A model generated the notes under the pieces. It was given only the letters and a program-made list of their open reading frames with translations. It was not told the origin of the DNA and ran no database searches. Positions 39,190-48,376 of a stretch of 64,000 nt of DNA are shown here, in pieces (positions within the stretch are counted from its first letter, which is position 1; every line of letters begins with the position of its first letter). The stretch is from contig NC_019695.1 of assembly GCF_000317125.1 (NCBI RefSeq), forward strand, positions 3,832,336-3,896,335. Direction: 5' to 3'. Source of the DNA: Chroococcidiopsis thermalis PCC 7203. GTDB taxonomy: Bacteria; Cyanobacteriota; Cyanobacteriia; Cyanobacteriales; Chroococcidiopsidaceae. A program made the translations under genes and the position numbers.

Positions 39190-42156
39190 CTATTGCGATC
39201 GCTCTTGAGTGACGGCGGCGAGTTTTGTTAAAGACTCTGCCATTGCCATTGCTTGGGCTGAAGTTTTGGTAGCGATGCTTGCTGCTTCGACAATAGCTCG
39301 CTCGGCTGAAGTTGAAACTTCTGACTGGTTAGCTGCAACTTGAGAAACTTGTTCAAAAAAGGCAATCATCTGTAGGCTGAAGGCAACAATTCGATCTAGC
39401 TTTTGCTGAGTTTCTGCCCTTAATTGCGGATTGAAAATTGCTTCCGAACCGTCAATTGCGATCGCGGCTTCTTTTGTTTCCGCTTGAATGTTGGCAACCA
39501 AAAGTTTAATTTGGCTAAATTCTGTCTCCAATTGCTGAAGTGAAGAGAGTATCTTCTCTGACATAGAAGTAAATTCTTCACCTCTGCCGTTGCTAGTGCG
39601 GGAGACAGCAAACTTAATATTCATCGTCTGCAACTGAAGTTGATACATCACCTGAGCGATCGTCTCCATCATCCTCGGTAGCTTTTGAGTGGCGCGATCG
39701 AGGCGATCTAACTTCTGGGTAACGTCTATAATTGCCGATTGGGCAGCAACAATCGTATCTACAGCTTGACTGACAACCCGATCGCCAGTTTCTACTGTTG
39801 GCTTGGCTTGCTCAACCTGCCGTTCTGTTTGTTGAACGGTAGCAACGATTTTTTCCGTGACTTGAGCCACAGCCTGGACGCGATCGTAGGCAAGTGTAAC
39901 CGAATCCATTTGAGCGATCGCTTCTTGGGAAAGAGTTTTGACAGAGGTTTGGCTACTTCGCAGCAGTTCTGATATCTGACGCTGAAGTCCCTCTTTTTGC
40001 TGGCGTTCCTCTTGAGATGTCGCTGTAGCCGTTTGATAGGCTCGATCGATTTGGTTGAGCAACCTAGCATGGTCGAGGGCAAATCCGACTTGAGTAGCTA
40101 ACTGGGTAAATAGATCGATCTCCCATTGCTGCCAATGGCGCGGCTTGGCACACTCATGAGCGATTAACAGACCAAATAAGCGATCGTCCTTCAAAATCGG
40201 GGCAACTAAATTCGCTCTGACGGCAAACGGTTCTAGCTGTTGCAAATAGCATTCGCTCAAATCCGCAGCATAGATATCATCGATCGCGTTTACCCTTCCC
40301 TGCTGATATTTTTCAACATAACCATGTGCAAAACACGGGTCTTGAATTTGCGCCCACATAGCTTTGGGAAATCCTGGTAAGACCGATTCGGCGATGACCG
40401 TACCGTACCAGTCAGCGTCAAAACCATACACCAGCACGCGATCTGTTTTTATCGCTTTACGGGCTTCTTCAACGGTAGTTTTGAGAATATCCTCTTCGTT
40501 GAGCGAGGCTCGAATTCGGCGCGTTACCTGTGCGAGTAATTGGCTGCGAGAACCCTCAGCATCGATACGTTGTAACAACCTAGCATGGTCGAGGGCAAAT
40601 CCGACTTGAGCGGCTAACTGGGTAAATAAATCGATCTCCCATTGCTGCCAATGACGGGTTTTAGCACACTCATGGGCAATCAATAAACCAAATAAGCGAT
40701 CGTCTTTGAGTATGGGTGCAACTAAATTTGCCTTGACTGCAAATGGTTCGAGTTGTTGTAAATAACACTCGCTTAAATTAGCAGCATAGATATCTTCGAT
40801 CGCGTTTATCCTACCCTGCTGATACTTATCTACATAATCTTCAGCAAAGCACGGGTCTTGAATTTGCGCCCACATAGCTTTGGGAAACCCTGGTACGACT
40901 GATTCAGCGATAACCGTACCGTACCAATTGAAGTCAAAGCCATAAACGATGACCCGATCTGTTTTCATCGCTTTACGGACTTCTTCAACGGTAGTTTTAA
41001 GCATATCCTCTTCGTTGAGCGAAGCTCGAATGCGACGGGTAATATCGATCGATAGCTTGGCTTGCTTGGCTTTCGTATCTATTTGTTCGAGCAAATCAGC
41101 GTGTTTGAGCGCAAACCCGACTTGTGTTGCTACATGGGCAATTAAATCGATTTCCGAGTGCTGCCAGGAGCGTGACTGCTTACACTGATTGGCGATTAAT
41201 AAGCCATATAGCCGATTGTCTTTGATGATTGGAGCGCTCAATTGTGACGCGATCGCGAATCTCTCTAGTAGTCCAATCCGAGCATCAGGCAGATCCGCTT
41301 GATAAATATTATCAATTGCCTGCACGCGACCGTGGCGATATAACTCGATGTTTTCTCCTTGGAAAAAGTTTGTATCGATTGTCGCCCACAGCATTTTGGG
41401 ATAGCTCGATGCTACCGATTCTTCTACAAAAGTTCCATCCCATAAAGAGTCATTATGACAGCGAAAGATCGCGACGCGATCGACTTTAAAGGCTTTACGG
41501 ACTTCTTCTACAGTCGTTCTAAGGACATCTGCTTCCGATAGCGATTCCCCGATCTGGTGCGCGATCTTCATCAAGATTCTGGCACGTTCGGCTTCAGCTT
41601 CTTGCTGCCATAACAGTTTTGGCAATTGTTGTTCGATCGCACTGATATTTGACTCTAGGGCAACTAATTCGTCTTGACCAGCAACGCGATCGCGAGCATC
41701 TAGATCTTCTTGACTCAATCTATTGACTAATTTAGTAGAAACTGCTGTAGCATCTAATACTGGACGAATGGCACGATGCACTAAAAAAAATGCGATCGCC
41801 GCCGCCCAAGCTGCGATTAATCCAGTTTCCAGGACTTGCGATTGTAGTTGCCGTTGCAGGGCATTTTCTGTTGTGGTTAACTCAGTGACATTTTGCTCTC
41901 TGGCTTGAGTAACTTGTTTGTGAATTGCCTGAGTTCCCAAGTAATTCGTCGTACCAACTACTAGTGCTGGAAGGGCGCTAGCAACAACAGCCGCGATCGT
42001 TGCTTTCAATTTCAAATTCCACGATCGCATCTGCTGAATTGGTCGTACCGTGTTACTTTTCTTCAAGTCCCCTTGATGAGATTCTGTCCCCAGAGTGTTA
42101 CTAGAATTTGCCTTACCATTTTTGGACTGAGGAAAGGGATCTTGAGTCTTAGGCAT
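39190..42156 (-). CDS. Membrane MCP-like protein with three GAF domains, two of DXCF cyanobacteriochrome type
   Basis: A 988-residue protein. Membrane segments lie at ~50-70 and ~112-128, followed by a HAMP-like stretch. GAF-1 (~205-355) has no bilin cysteine. GAF-2 (~380-525) has Cys436 in QDPCF and Cys464 in SECY; GAF-3 (~550-697) has Cys608 in QDPCF and Cys636 in SECY. The 28-residue spacing equals that of DXCF-type cyanobacteriochromes, but Tyr replaces the usual His after the second Cys. Residues ~705-988 are a long coiled coil with a degenerate MCP tip (SNGRGEEFTSMSEKILSSL), as in PixJ-like proteins. No che genes are beside it. A photosensory chemoreceptor-like role is a hypothesis. Confidence 0.82.
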   Translation of the reverse strand: MPKTQDPFPQSKNGKANSSNTLGTESHQGDLKKSNTVRPIQQMRSWNLKLKATIAAVVASALPALVVGTTNYLGTQAIHKQVTQAREQNVTELTTTENALQRQLQSQVLETGLIAAWAAAIAFFLVHRAIRPVLDATAVSTKLVNRLSQEDLDARDRVAGQDELVALESNISAIEQQLPKLLWQQEAEAERARILMKIAHQIGESLSEADVLRTTVEEVRKAFKVDRVAIFRCHNDSLWDGTFVEESVASSYPKMLWATIDTNFFQGENIELYRHGRVQAIDNIYQADLPDARIGLLERFAIASQLSAPIIKDNRLYGLLIANQCKQSRSWQHSEIDLIAHVATQVGFALKHADLLEQIDTKAKQAKLSIDITRRIRASLNEEDMLKTTVEEVRKAMKTDRVIVYGFDFNWYGTVIAESVVPGFPKAMWAQIQDPCFAEDYVDKYQQGRINAIEDIYAANLSECYLQQLEPFAVKANLVAPILKDDRLFGLLIAHECAKTRHWQQWEIDLFTQLAAQVGFALDHARLLQRIDAEGSRSQLLAQVTRRIRASLNEEDILKTTVEEARKAIKTDRVLVYGFDADWYGTVIAESVLPGFPKAMWAQIQDPCFAHGYVEKYQQGRVNAIDDIYAADLSECYLQQLEPFAVRANLVAPILKDDRLFGLLIAHECAKPRHWQQWEIDLFTQLATQVGFALDHARLLNQIDRAYQTATATSQEERQQKEGLQRQISELLRSSQTSVKTLSQEAIAQMDSVTLAYDRVQAVAQVTEKIVATVQQTERQVEQAKPTVETGDRVVSQAVDTIVAAQSAIIDVTQKLDRLDRATQKLPRMMETIAQVMYQLQLQTMNIKFAVSRTSNGRGEEFTSMSEKILSSLQQLETEFSQIKLLVANIQAETKEAAIAIDGSEAIFNPQLRAETQQKLDRIVAFSLQMIAFFEQVSQVAANQSEVSTSAERAIVEAASIATKTSAQAMAMAESLTKLAAVTQERSQ

Positions 42157-42383
42157 ATTCTTTCAGTTGTCAGTTACCAGTTATCAGTACAGACGTTACA
42201 TGTAACGTCTGTACAAAGTTGTCAGGTGTCAGTTATCAGTTGGGATAATTCATGCTCAGTTGTTAACAGTCTTGACTTTTAACTTTTGACTTTTAACTTT
42301 TGACTTAAAAATAGCCTATCGCTTTAATCGGTCGCTGGTTATCAATATGGTTGTCGATTCTTTATTTGTTTGTTGGCAATTTT
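42157..42383. repeat. Repeat-filled spacer with a palindrome
   Basis: CAGTTATCAGT and ACTTTTGACTTTTAA heptamer-type repeats. A perfect 28-bp palindrome lies at 42187-42214 (arm GTACAGACGTTACA). Confidence 0.85.
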
Positions 42384-43061
42384 TTAGGTTAAACGACCGT
42401 CTTCCATATCGACAATGCGATCGGCAATATCGAGAATTCTGTTGTCGTGAGTCACCATCAAAATAGTACATCCTTGTTCTTTAGCTAGAGATTGCATGAG
42501 TTCGACGACATCGCGTCCCGATTGCTTGTCCAATGCGGCTGTAGGTTCGTCTGCTAGGACGATTTTTGGATGGTTTACCAAAGCACGCGCGATCGCAACT
42601 CGTTGTTTTTGTCCTCCAGAAAGATTGTCTGGATAGTAATCAATTCGATGACCCAAACCTACAGTCTGTAATATAGTTGTCGATCTAGCCTCAGCAGATG
42701 ATGGAGATAGATCGCGGTTTAATTCCACTGACATTTGTACGTTTTGTTTTGCTGTTAAAAATCCTAATAAATTGTGAGCTTGAAAGATATAACCAATTTG
42801 CCGACGAAATTTTACTAGCTGCTTTTCACTCGTACCAAAAAGTTCTTTGCCTAAAATTTTTAAACTTCCTTCTTGCACGGAACGCAAACAGCCAATTAAA
42901 GTTAGTAATGTCGTCTTACCCGATCCTGATGCTCCAGTTACAAGGGTAATTTCTCCAGGGTTAATTTCTAAATTAATATCAAATAATATCTGTTTTCTAA
43001 GCGCCCCTTTACCGTAGTAGTGATTGAGATTATGGATAGCGATCGCAGGTTCTTTTTTCAT
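42384..43061 (-). CDS. devA: ABC transporter ATPase, DevA family
   Basis: A 225-residue ATPase. Walker A is GASGSGKTTL, the signature is LSGGQKQRVAIARALV, Walker B is IVLADEPTAALD, and HDNR supplies the H-loop His. The order devB-devC-devA on one strand identifies the DevBCA type, an exporter family that works with TolC-like HgdD; in heterocyst formers it exports glycolipids, while paralogues serve other envelope substrates. I chose ATG 43059-43061 (MKKEPAIAIHNLNHYYG), 4 bp after the devC stop; a longer in-frame start would overlap devC. Confidence 0.9.
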   Translation of the reverse strand: MKKEPAIAIHNLNHYYGKGALRKQILFDINLEINPGEITLVTGASGSGKTTLLTLIGCLRSVQEGSLKILGKELFGTSEKQLVKFRRQIGYIFQAHNLLGFLTAKQNVQMSVELNRDLSPSSAEARSTTILQTVGLGHRIDYYPDNLSGGQKQRVAIARALVNHPKIVLADEPTAALDKQSGRDVVELMQSLAKEQGCTILMVTHDNRILDIADRIVDMEDGRLT

Positions 43062-43065
43062 TTGC

Positions 43066-44232
43066 TTAGAAAATATCTGCTGGGTCGGCAGAACGTAGTT
43101 TACGCACCGCAATAAAACCAGAAATAAAACACATGAGAACCGTTAATAGAAATACCATGACTGCTCGACTAGCAGTCATAAAAATTGGCAGCAAAGTTGC
43201 GTTTCTAGCTAAATTGTATTGTAAAATTGCAAAAGCGAACCCAGGTACATAACCCAAACTGGCTAAAATCAAAGCTTCTTGAAAAACGACTAACAATAAA
43301 TAGGTTTGCGTATATCCCATTGCTTTCAAAGTGGCGTATTCAGATAAATGATCGGAAACTTCACTATAAAGAATTTGATAAACGATGACGGTTCCGACAA
43401 TGAAACCCATAATTGTTCCCAAGGTAAATATAAAGCCAATTGGAGTACTGCGCGCCCAGTAGTCTTTTTCGTAATCGATAAATTCTTGTTTAGAAAAAAC
43501 TTTGACATCATCAGGTAAATATTGCCTTAGCTTTTCTAAAACTATCTCAGCATTTGCCGCTGGTTTTAATTTAATGACACCTAGATCGATTAAGCCATAC
43601 TTTCGATCTTTGAATAAGCGCAAAAAATTTTGGTCGCTGGTAATCAAATTTCCATCAGAACCAAAAGATGCTCCTAATTCAGCTATTCCTCCTACCTTAA
43701 TTCGTCTTCCGCCTACCTCGGCTGTAATCTTTTTCCCTTGCTCGAACTCAGAAGCGATCGCGCCAAACTCCGGTCGAGAACCGCGATCGAAGAGGACGAC
43801 ATCGGGCAATTTAATTTTTTCTATATTTTGTTGTACCCCTGGTAAATTGAAAACTTTATCTCTGGGATTAGTTCCAATAACTAAAACCTCAGCTAGCGCT
43901 CTAGTCTCGGGGTTTTTCCATTCAGTCAAGCCTAAATATATAGGATGTACGGATGCAACTTCTGAAAGTGCTAAAGTTTGATATAAGCGTCTTTGAGAGA
44001 AGCTTTCTAAAAAATTGATGGCGTTAGATTGAGGGTTGATTAAGACAATTTCGCCATCTAAACTAGAATGCAAACGCACGTTACTATCAAATAAAGCTTG
44101 CTGAAAAGCCAGTTGCATAAACATGAGAATATCAGCAAAGGCAATTCCAGCTAGTGCAACTAGCAGCCGAGGCTTTTCCCTAGTCAATTGCAACCACGCT
44201 AACGGAATTTTGCGTTGAATGAATTTTCTCAT
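43066..44232 (-). CDS. devC: ABC transporter permease, DevC family
   Basis: A 388-residue FtsX/MacB-type permease with one N-terminal membrane helix (LLVALAGIAFADILMFMQLAF), a large external domain, and three C-terminal helices (TLGTIMGFIVGTVIVYQIL, EALILASLGYVPGFAFAIL, AVMVFLLTVLMCFISGFIA). It ends RKLRSADPADIF, typical of DevC. I chose ATG 44230-44232 (MRKFIQRKIPLAWLQLTREK). The upstream in-frame codons (QLPITNYQLP) come from an ATTGGTA repeat. It forms the exporter with devA and devB. Confidence 0.92.
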   Translation of the reverse strand: MRKFIQRKIPLAWLQLTREKPRLLVALAGIAFADILMFMQLAFQQALFDSNVRLHSSLDGEIVLINPQSNAINFLESFSQRRLYQTLALSEVASVHPIYLGLTEWKNPETRALAEVLVIGTNPRDKVFNLPGVQQNIEKIKLPDVVLFDRGSRPEFGAIASEFEQGKKITAEVGGRRIKVGGIAELGASFGSDGNLITSDQNFLRLFKDRKYGLIDLGVIKLKPAANAEIVLEKLRQYLPDDVKVFSKQEFIDYEKDYWARSTPIGFIFTLGTIMGFIVGTVIVYQILYSEVSDHLSEYATLKAMGYTQTYLLLVVFQEALILASLGYVPGFAFAILQYNLARNATLLPIFMTASRAVMVFLLTVLMCFISGFIAVRKLRSADPADIF

Positions 44233-44456
44233 TGGTAATTGGTAATTGGTAATTGGTAATTGGTAAAATTCTGATGATTTGGGTATGAAAGGGTTTAAGT
44301 GCAAAACTCTTTGTTTTTTCAGGGATATTCGAGAAACTCGCTCCTACTTGGATAGGGTGGATTTACCACGCCTAATTCGCTATGAAAAGAGATTTTAGGT
44401 GAACCCGCCCCTAAGATTTCTTTCCCATTACCCATTACCTATTACCCATTTCCAAA
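44233..44456. repeat. devB-devC spacer with heptamer repeats
   Basis: Six copies of ATTGGTA (44231-44266) right before the devC start, and CCATTAC repeats (44427-44452) right after the devB stop; unique sequence between. Confidence 0.85.
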
Positions 44457-45674
44457 TCAAATATTAATTTTGACGATAACTTTGGCGTAGGTAAGACCGG
44501 AAACTCGTTGGCTGGCTTCTGGGGGTAGACCGACTTTGATTTCTACAACTCTGGCATCGACATCGGCGGCGGGATCGCTGTCGAGTGCATCTTGTTTACC
44601 GATCTGCCTGCCAACGTCAATGACTGTGCCTCTCAGTTCACCAGCGAAGGCGAGATTCTCGCTACTAATAGCGGCTTTTTGACCGAGGCGGATTTTGCCA
44701 ATGTCTTCTTCTAAGACTTCGGCAATGGCGATCATTTGCTCGGTGCGTCCCATTTCTGCAATGCCTGCGGAACTGATTTTTTCTCCGGCGCGAGTGTGAA
44801 TTTTGAGAATTTCGCCGCCAGTTGGCGCGCGCACGTAGGCGAGTGCCAAGTCTGCTTGAGCTTGTTTCATCGCCGCGATCGCTCTGTCAACTTCAGATTG
44901 TGCCAGTTGTACGTCCACTGGACGAACTTCCTGAATTTTATTTAAAGTTGCTTTTGCTGCTTCAATTTGCCTTTGCAACGTCGCGATCGTCTGTTGGCGA
45001 GTCGATTGAGTTTCGTTTAATTGTTCGGTAGCAGATTTAGCATTCAAACTGCGGCGATCGAGTTCTTGAGAGGAGATCGCACCGTTTTGATACAACTGCT
45101 GGTATCGTTGCAAATCGATCGCGGCGTTACGCTGCTCGGCTTCTAGGCGGGCGATCGCTGCTCGTAAGATTTGCTGTTGTCCGGCGAGTTCGGCTTGCAG
45201 ACGGGCGATTGTTGCTTGCTGTGCCTCAATTTCTCCAGTTTGCGCCCCTGCTTTGACTTTGGCTAAATTTGCTTGAGAGACTTTGACATCTTCCTTGGCT
45301 TTGGCTAAAGCTGCCAAAGCGCGATCGCGGTTATCTAAAACGGCTATAACATCACCGCTACGTACTCTTTCACCCTCTCTTACCATCAACTGAAGTACTC
45401 TAGCTCCTTCCAGAGCAAAGGAAGAACTAGGGGCAGATAATTGAATCACATCTCCACGCGGCTCTAAACGTCCCAAGGCACTAACAGCATTTATCTTTGG
45501 GGGTTTTTGAGTTACGGGTACAGGTGCGGGGGTTTGACTCTGCTGCAATTTACTCAGCGCCAAAGCTCCCGTTGCTATTCCCAGAATTAGAGCTAAGGCA
45601 ATCCGCCACCAACCCTTGGGTTTCGCACCTGATTCCTCCTCGAACTGAGTTTTCTTTTCCCTAACGGTTGACAT
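44457..45674 (-). CDS. devB: ABC exporter membrane fusion protein, DevB family
   Basis: A 405-residue HlyD-type periplasmic adaptor. One N-terminal membrane anchor (WWRIALALILGIATGALAL) is followed by INAVSALGRLEPRGDVIQLSAPSS, the DevB hallmark, then a lipoyl half (VREGERVRSGDVIAVLDNRD), a long coiled-coil hairpin (~120-260), the second lipoyl half (APTGGEILKIHTRAGEKIS) and a beta barrel. I chose ATG 45672-45674 (MSTVREKKTQFEEE), since upstream codons are not family-like. It connects the DevCA pump to an outer-membrane channel encoded elsewhere. Confidence 0.92.
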   Translation of the reverse strand: MSTVREKKTQFEEESGAKPKGWWRIALALILGIATGALALSKLQQSQTPAPVPVTQKPPKINAVSALGRLEPRGDVIQLSAPSSSFALEGARVLQLMVREGERVRSGDVIAVLDNRDRALAALAKAKEDVKVSQANLAKVKAGAQTGEIEAQQATIARLQAELAGQQQILRAAIARLEAEQRNAAIDLQRYQQLYQNGAISSQELDRRSLNAKSATEQLNETQSTRQQTIATLQRQIEAAKATLNKIQEVRPVDVQLAQSEVDRAIAAMKQAQADLALAYVRAPTGGEILKIHTRAGEKISSAGIAEMGRTEQMIAIAEVLEEDIGKIRLGQKAAISSENLAFAGELRGTVIDVGRQIGKQDALDSDPAADVDARVVEIKVGLPPEASQRVSGLTYAKVIVKINI

Positions 45675-45880
45675 GATGGATCGATTGTTACGCTCGGATA
45701 TTGTTTTCCCGCGCCACAAAGCTAAGATGAAGCAGGCTGCGATCGCTTCTGTCTCATCGTAGGGAATGTCTGACTACAGTAACTATGCAAATTTTTCTAC
45801 CTTATTTGATATTTTTTTCGCTGTTGCGGAGGAACGCAGATAAATCCAGAGCCAATTACCAATTACCAATTACCCGTTAA

Positions 45881-46696
45881 GTGATAAGAACTAGAAAACA
45901 ATTTGCCCAGCACTGGCTTAAGAGCGAGAAAGCTTTGGATCGGATCGTACAGGCGGCGGAGATTCAACAAAGCGATCGCATTTTAGAAATTGGTCCTGGT
46001 ACAGGTGTTTTAACTCGGCGGCTTTTACCCCTCGCCTCATCTGTAGTAGCGGTGGAGATTGACCGCGATCTCTGTCAGTTGCTAACACAAAAATTAAAGA
46101 AAGTAGAAAATTTTTTACTATTGCAAGGTGACTTTCTAAATTTAGATTTAGCGACTTTATTAGCTCCACTGCCAAATTTTCAAAAGCCAAATAAAGTTGT
46201 TGCTAATATTCCGTACAACATTACTGGTCCAATTCTAGAAAAACTCCTGGGTACAATTGCCGAACCTAACCCAGAGCCATATGAATCAATTGTATTGTTG
46301 GTTCAAAAAGAAGTGGCAGATAGACTATATGCTAAACCTGAATCGAAAGCATTTGGGGCTTTGTCTGTCAGAGTGCAGTATTTAGCAGCCTGCGAACAGA
46401 TTTGTATTGTCCCAGCAGGAGCTTTTCAACCACCACCAAAAGTAGATTCTGCCGTGGTACGGTTGCGTCCGCGAACGTTGTCAACTGTAGCCAACAATCC
46501 GAAGCAATTGGAAGCTTTAGTCAAAATCGGTTTTAGTGCCAAGCGGAAAATGTTACGAAATAATCTAAAAGCAATAGTCGATAGCGATCGCCTCAACCAT
46601 TTACTGCAAGAATTGAATATAAACCCCCAAGCCCGCGCTGAGGATTTAAGCGTGACTCAATGGGTAAATTTGAGTAATGGGTTAGGTGATGGGTAG
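45881..46696 (+). CDS. rsmA: 16S rRNA A1518/A1519 dimethyltransferase
   Basis: A 271-residue KsgA/RsmA enzyme that dimethylates two adjacent adenines in the 3' hairpin of 16S rRNA. It starts at GTG (MIRTRKQFAQHWL). It shows the SAM site ILEIGPGTGVLTRRL, the catalytic NIPYNITGPIL, LVQKEVADRL and FQPPPKVDSAVVRL. Length is normal. A heptamer tract (45852-45875) ends just before the start, leaving a weak ribosome site. ispE follows, a frequent neighbour in cyanobacteria. Confidence 0.96.
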   Translation: MIRTRKQFAQHWLKSEKALDRIVQAAEIQQSDRILEIGPGTGVLTRRLLPLASSVVAVEIDRDLCQLLTQKLKKVENFLLLQGDFLNLDLATLLAPLPNFQKPNKVVANIPYNITGPILEKLLGTIAEPNPEPYESIVLLVQKEVADRLYAKPESKAFGALSVRVQYLAACEQICIVPAGAFQPPPKVDSAVVRLRPRTLSTVANNPKQLEALVKIGFSAKRKMLRNNLKAIVDSDRLNHLLQELNINPQARAEDLSVTQWVNLSNGLGDG

Positions 46697-46834
46697 TTGG
46701 TAGTTGGTGGTTGGTAGTTGGTTGATGGTGAGTGGGCTTGTGGCTGGTGACTAGTGGAACCAGACTCAATTCTTGTCACTAGTTCCACTAGTCACTGATA
46801 ACTGAATAACTGATAACTGATAACTGATAACTGA
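46687..46834. repeat. rsmA-ispE spacer of heptamer repeats with a 14-bp inverted repeat
   Basis: GTAGTTGGTGGTTGG and ATAACTG repeats. Exact arms GTGACTAGTGGAAC (46747-46760) and its complement (46782-46795) could form a hairpin. The ATAACTG repeats run to the ispE ATG. Confidence 0.88.
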
Positions 46835-47776
46835 ATGCGTTCCTATTCTCTGATTGCTCCGGCAAAAATAAATTTGTATCTGGAAATCTTAGGCGATCGC
46901 CCAGACGGATATCACGAATTGGTCATGATCCTACAAAGTATCGATCTGGCTGACAAAATCGATCTGCGGGCAATTAGTACCGATACAATCCGCGTTCACT
47001 GCGATAATGCCCAAGTTCCAGCAGATAAGAGCAATCTCGCTTATCGCGCCGCCGAACTGATGGCGAAACAATTTCCAGAAAGTTTTGCTCAATATGGCGG
47101 GGTAGAAATTACGATTCACAAAAAGATCCCAATTGCTGCTGGATTAGCAGGAGGATCTAGCAATGCTGCTGCCGTTTTGGTCGGCATAGATTTATTGTGG
47201 AAACTGGGACTCACGCAATCGGAATTGCAGGAACTCGCAGCCCAAATTGGTTCTGACGTACCTTTTTGTATTGCAGGCGGAACAGCGATCGCCACAGGAC
47301 GGGGAGAACAGCTTTCTCCTCTCCCCAGTCTCGATAATTTATACATCGTTCTCGGTAAACACCGTAGTTTGGCAGTCTCTACAGTTTGGGCGTATTCAAC
47401 CTATCGCGCCACCTTCGGTCATACCTACACGAGAAATATTCAAAACTTAGAATCTCGCGCTCAAGCCGTCCACTCAGGTTCGATGGTGAAAGCGATTATT
47501 CATGAAGATGGGGCAGAAATTGCCCAAAAACTGCACAACGATTTAGAAAAAGTCGTGTTACCAGAATACCCAAAAGTTTCGCAACTGCGACAAGCATTTC
47601 AAGCCAGCGGCGCTAATGGTGCGATGATGTCTGGTTCTGGTCCCACAGTATTTGCTTTATGTACTTCTTTAGAACAAGCTCAGCAGGTACACCAGCAAGT
47701 CCGCCAAATCATCCCCGATCCCGATCTAGACTTATGGATTGCTCGAATGTGTAGTGGGGGAATTCAAGTCAGTTAA
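46835..47776 (+). CDS. ispE: 4-diphosphocytidyl-2-C-methyl-D-erythritol kinase
   Basis: A 313-residue GHMP-family kinase of the MEP isoprenoid pathway. Motifs are PAKINLYLEILGDRPDGYHEL at the N-terminus, the ATP loop IPIAAGLAGGSSNAAA, GSDVPFCIAGGTA, and MMSGSGPTVFAL near the C-terminus. Length matches the family. The ATG directly abuts a heptamer repeat, so no ribosome-binding site is visible. It follows rsmA and precedes the DUF3082 gene, a conserved cyanobacterial order as I recall it. With ispH it supplies isoprenoids for carotenoids and chlorophyll. Confidence 0.96.
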   Translation: MRSYSLIAPAKINLYLEILGDRPDGYHELVMILQSIDLADKIDLRAISTDTIRVHCDNAQVPADKSNLAYRAAELMAKQFPESFAQYGGVEITIHKKIPIAAGLAGGSSNAAAVLVGIDLLWKLGLTQSELQELAAQIGSDVPFCIAGGTAIATGRGEQLSPLPSLDNLYIVLGKHRSLAVSTVWAYSTYRATFGHTYTRNIQNLESRAQAVHSGSMVKAIIHEDGAEIAQKLHNDLEKVVLPEYPKVSQLRQAFQASGANGAMMSGSGPTVFALCTSLEQAQQVHQQVRQIIPDPDLDLWIARMCSGGIQVS

Positions 47777-47784
47777 TAGGGAGC

Positions 47785-47908
47785 AGGGGAGAAGGGGACA
47801 AGGGGGACAAGGGGGACAAGGGGGACAAGGGGGACAAGGGAGCGGTCAACCAACTACCAATTACCAATTACCAACTACCAACTACCAACTACCAACTACC
47901 AACTACCA
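47785..47908. repeat. Nonamer (GGGGGACAA)n and (CAACTAC)n tracts
   Basis: Five copies of GGGGGACAA followed by eight or so copies of CAACTAC/CAATTAC that reach the start codon of the DUF3082 gene. Confidence 0.9.
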
Positions 47909-48214
47909 ATGTCAGACGATCGAACCACACAAACGCCAGAACCCACTCCATTACGCTGTCTGAGTGGGGCAGTTATTTCGGCAGGAATTGCTTTTGCAGC
48001 CTATTCTCTCACAGCCGCGATCGCGCAAACGTTTGCTCGCAAACCAATTCATTCTGATAATTTTACTGTTGTTAATATTGCCGCTGCCGTCCGTACTCTG
48101 GTTGTAGGAATCATGGCACTAGGTACGGGTATATTCGGTATTGTCGCTATTGGTTTAGTTGCACTTGCGATTCAACTTTCAATTCAAAAACTGACGAAAA
48201 AAGAAGAGTTGTAG
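47909..48214 (+). CDS. DUF3082 membrane protein
   Basis: A 101-residue protein with two membrane helices (GAVISAGIAFAAYSLTAAIA and TLVVGIMALGTGIFGIVAIGL) and short charged ends, matching the cyanobacterial/plastid DUF3082 family, of unknown function. It usually lies after ispE, as here. Its ATG is directly behind a CAACTAC repeat. The TAG stop (48212-48214) is inside the 22-bp palindromic element at 48211, so the element sets the end of the protein (KKEEL). Confidence 0.85.
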   Translation: MSDDRTTQTPEPTPLRCLSGAVISAGIAFAAYSLTAAIAQTFARKPIHSDNFTVVNIAAAVRTLVVGIMALGTGIFGIVAIGLVALAIQLSIQKLTKKEEL

Positions 48215-48232
48215 AGGCGCGTGCGCCCCTAC
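48211..48232. repeat. 22-bp palindromic element, GTAGAGGCGC type
   Basis: GTAGAGGCGC, GT, GCGCCCCTAC. It supplies the stop codon of the DUF3082 gene. Confidence 0.9.
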
Positions 48233-48261
48233 AAGATGTTACTTATCTCATGTGCGTCTTT

Positions 48262-48362
48262 GCTCTTAGCCCGCTTTATAAGGGGGTTGGGGGATCGCAG
48301 CACTGCGCCACTCACGGAAAGAAGATCCCCCCTGGCTCCCCCCTTTTTAAGGGGGGAACAAA
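48262..48362. repeat. CCCCCC...GGGGGG repeat unit
   Basis: AAGGGGGTTGGGGGATCG on the left and GATCCCCCCTGGCTCCCCCC with TTTTTAAGGGGGG on the right; same family as the copies at 27104, 55212, 57417 and 61300. Confidence 0.85.
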
Positions 48363-48376
48363 AGAAAGATGCCGCG

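Noticed and set aside
42187-42214. CRISPR repeat
   Set aside because: The 28-bp palindromes are single, not in regularly spaced arrays, and no cas genes are in the window.
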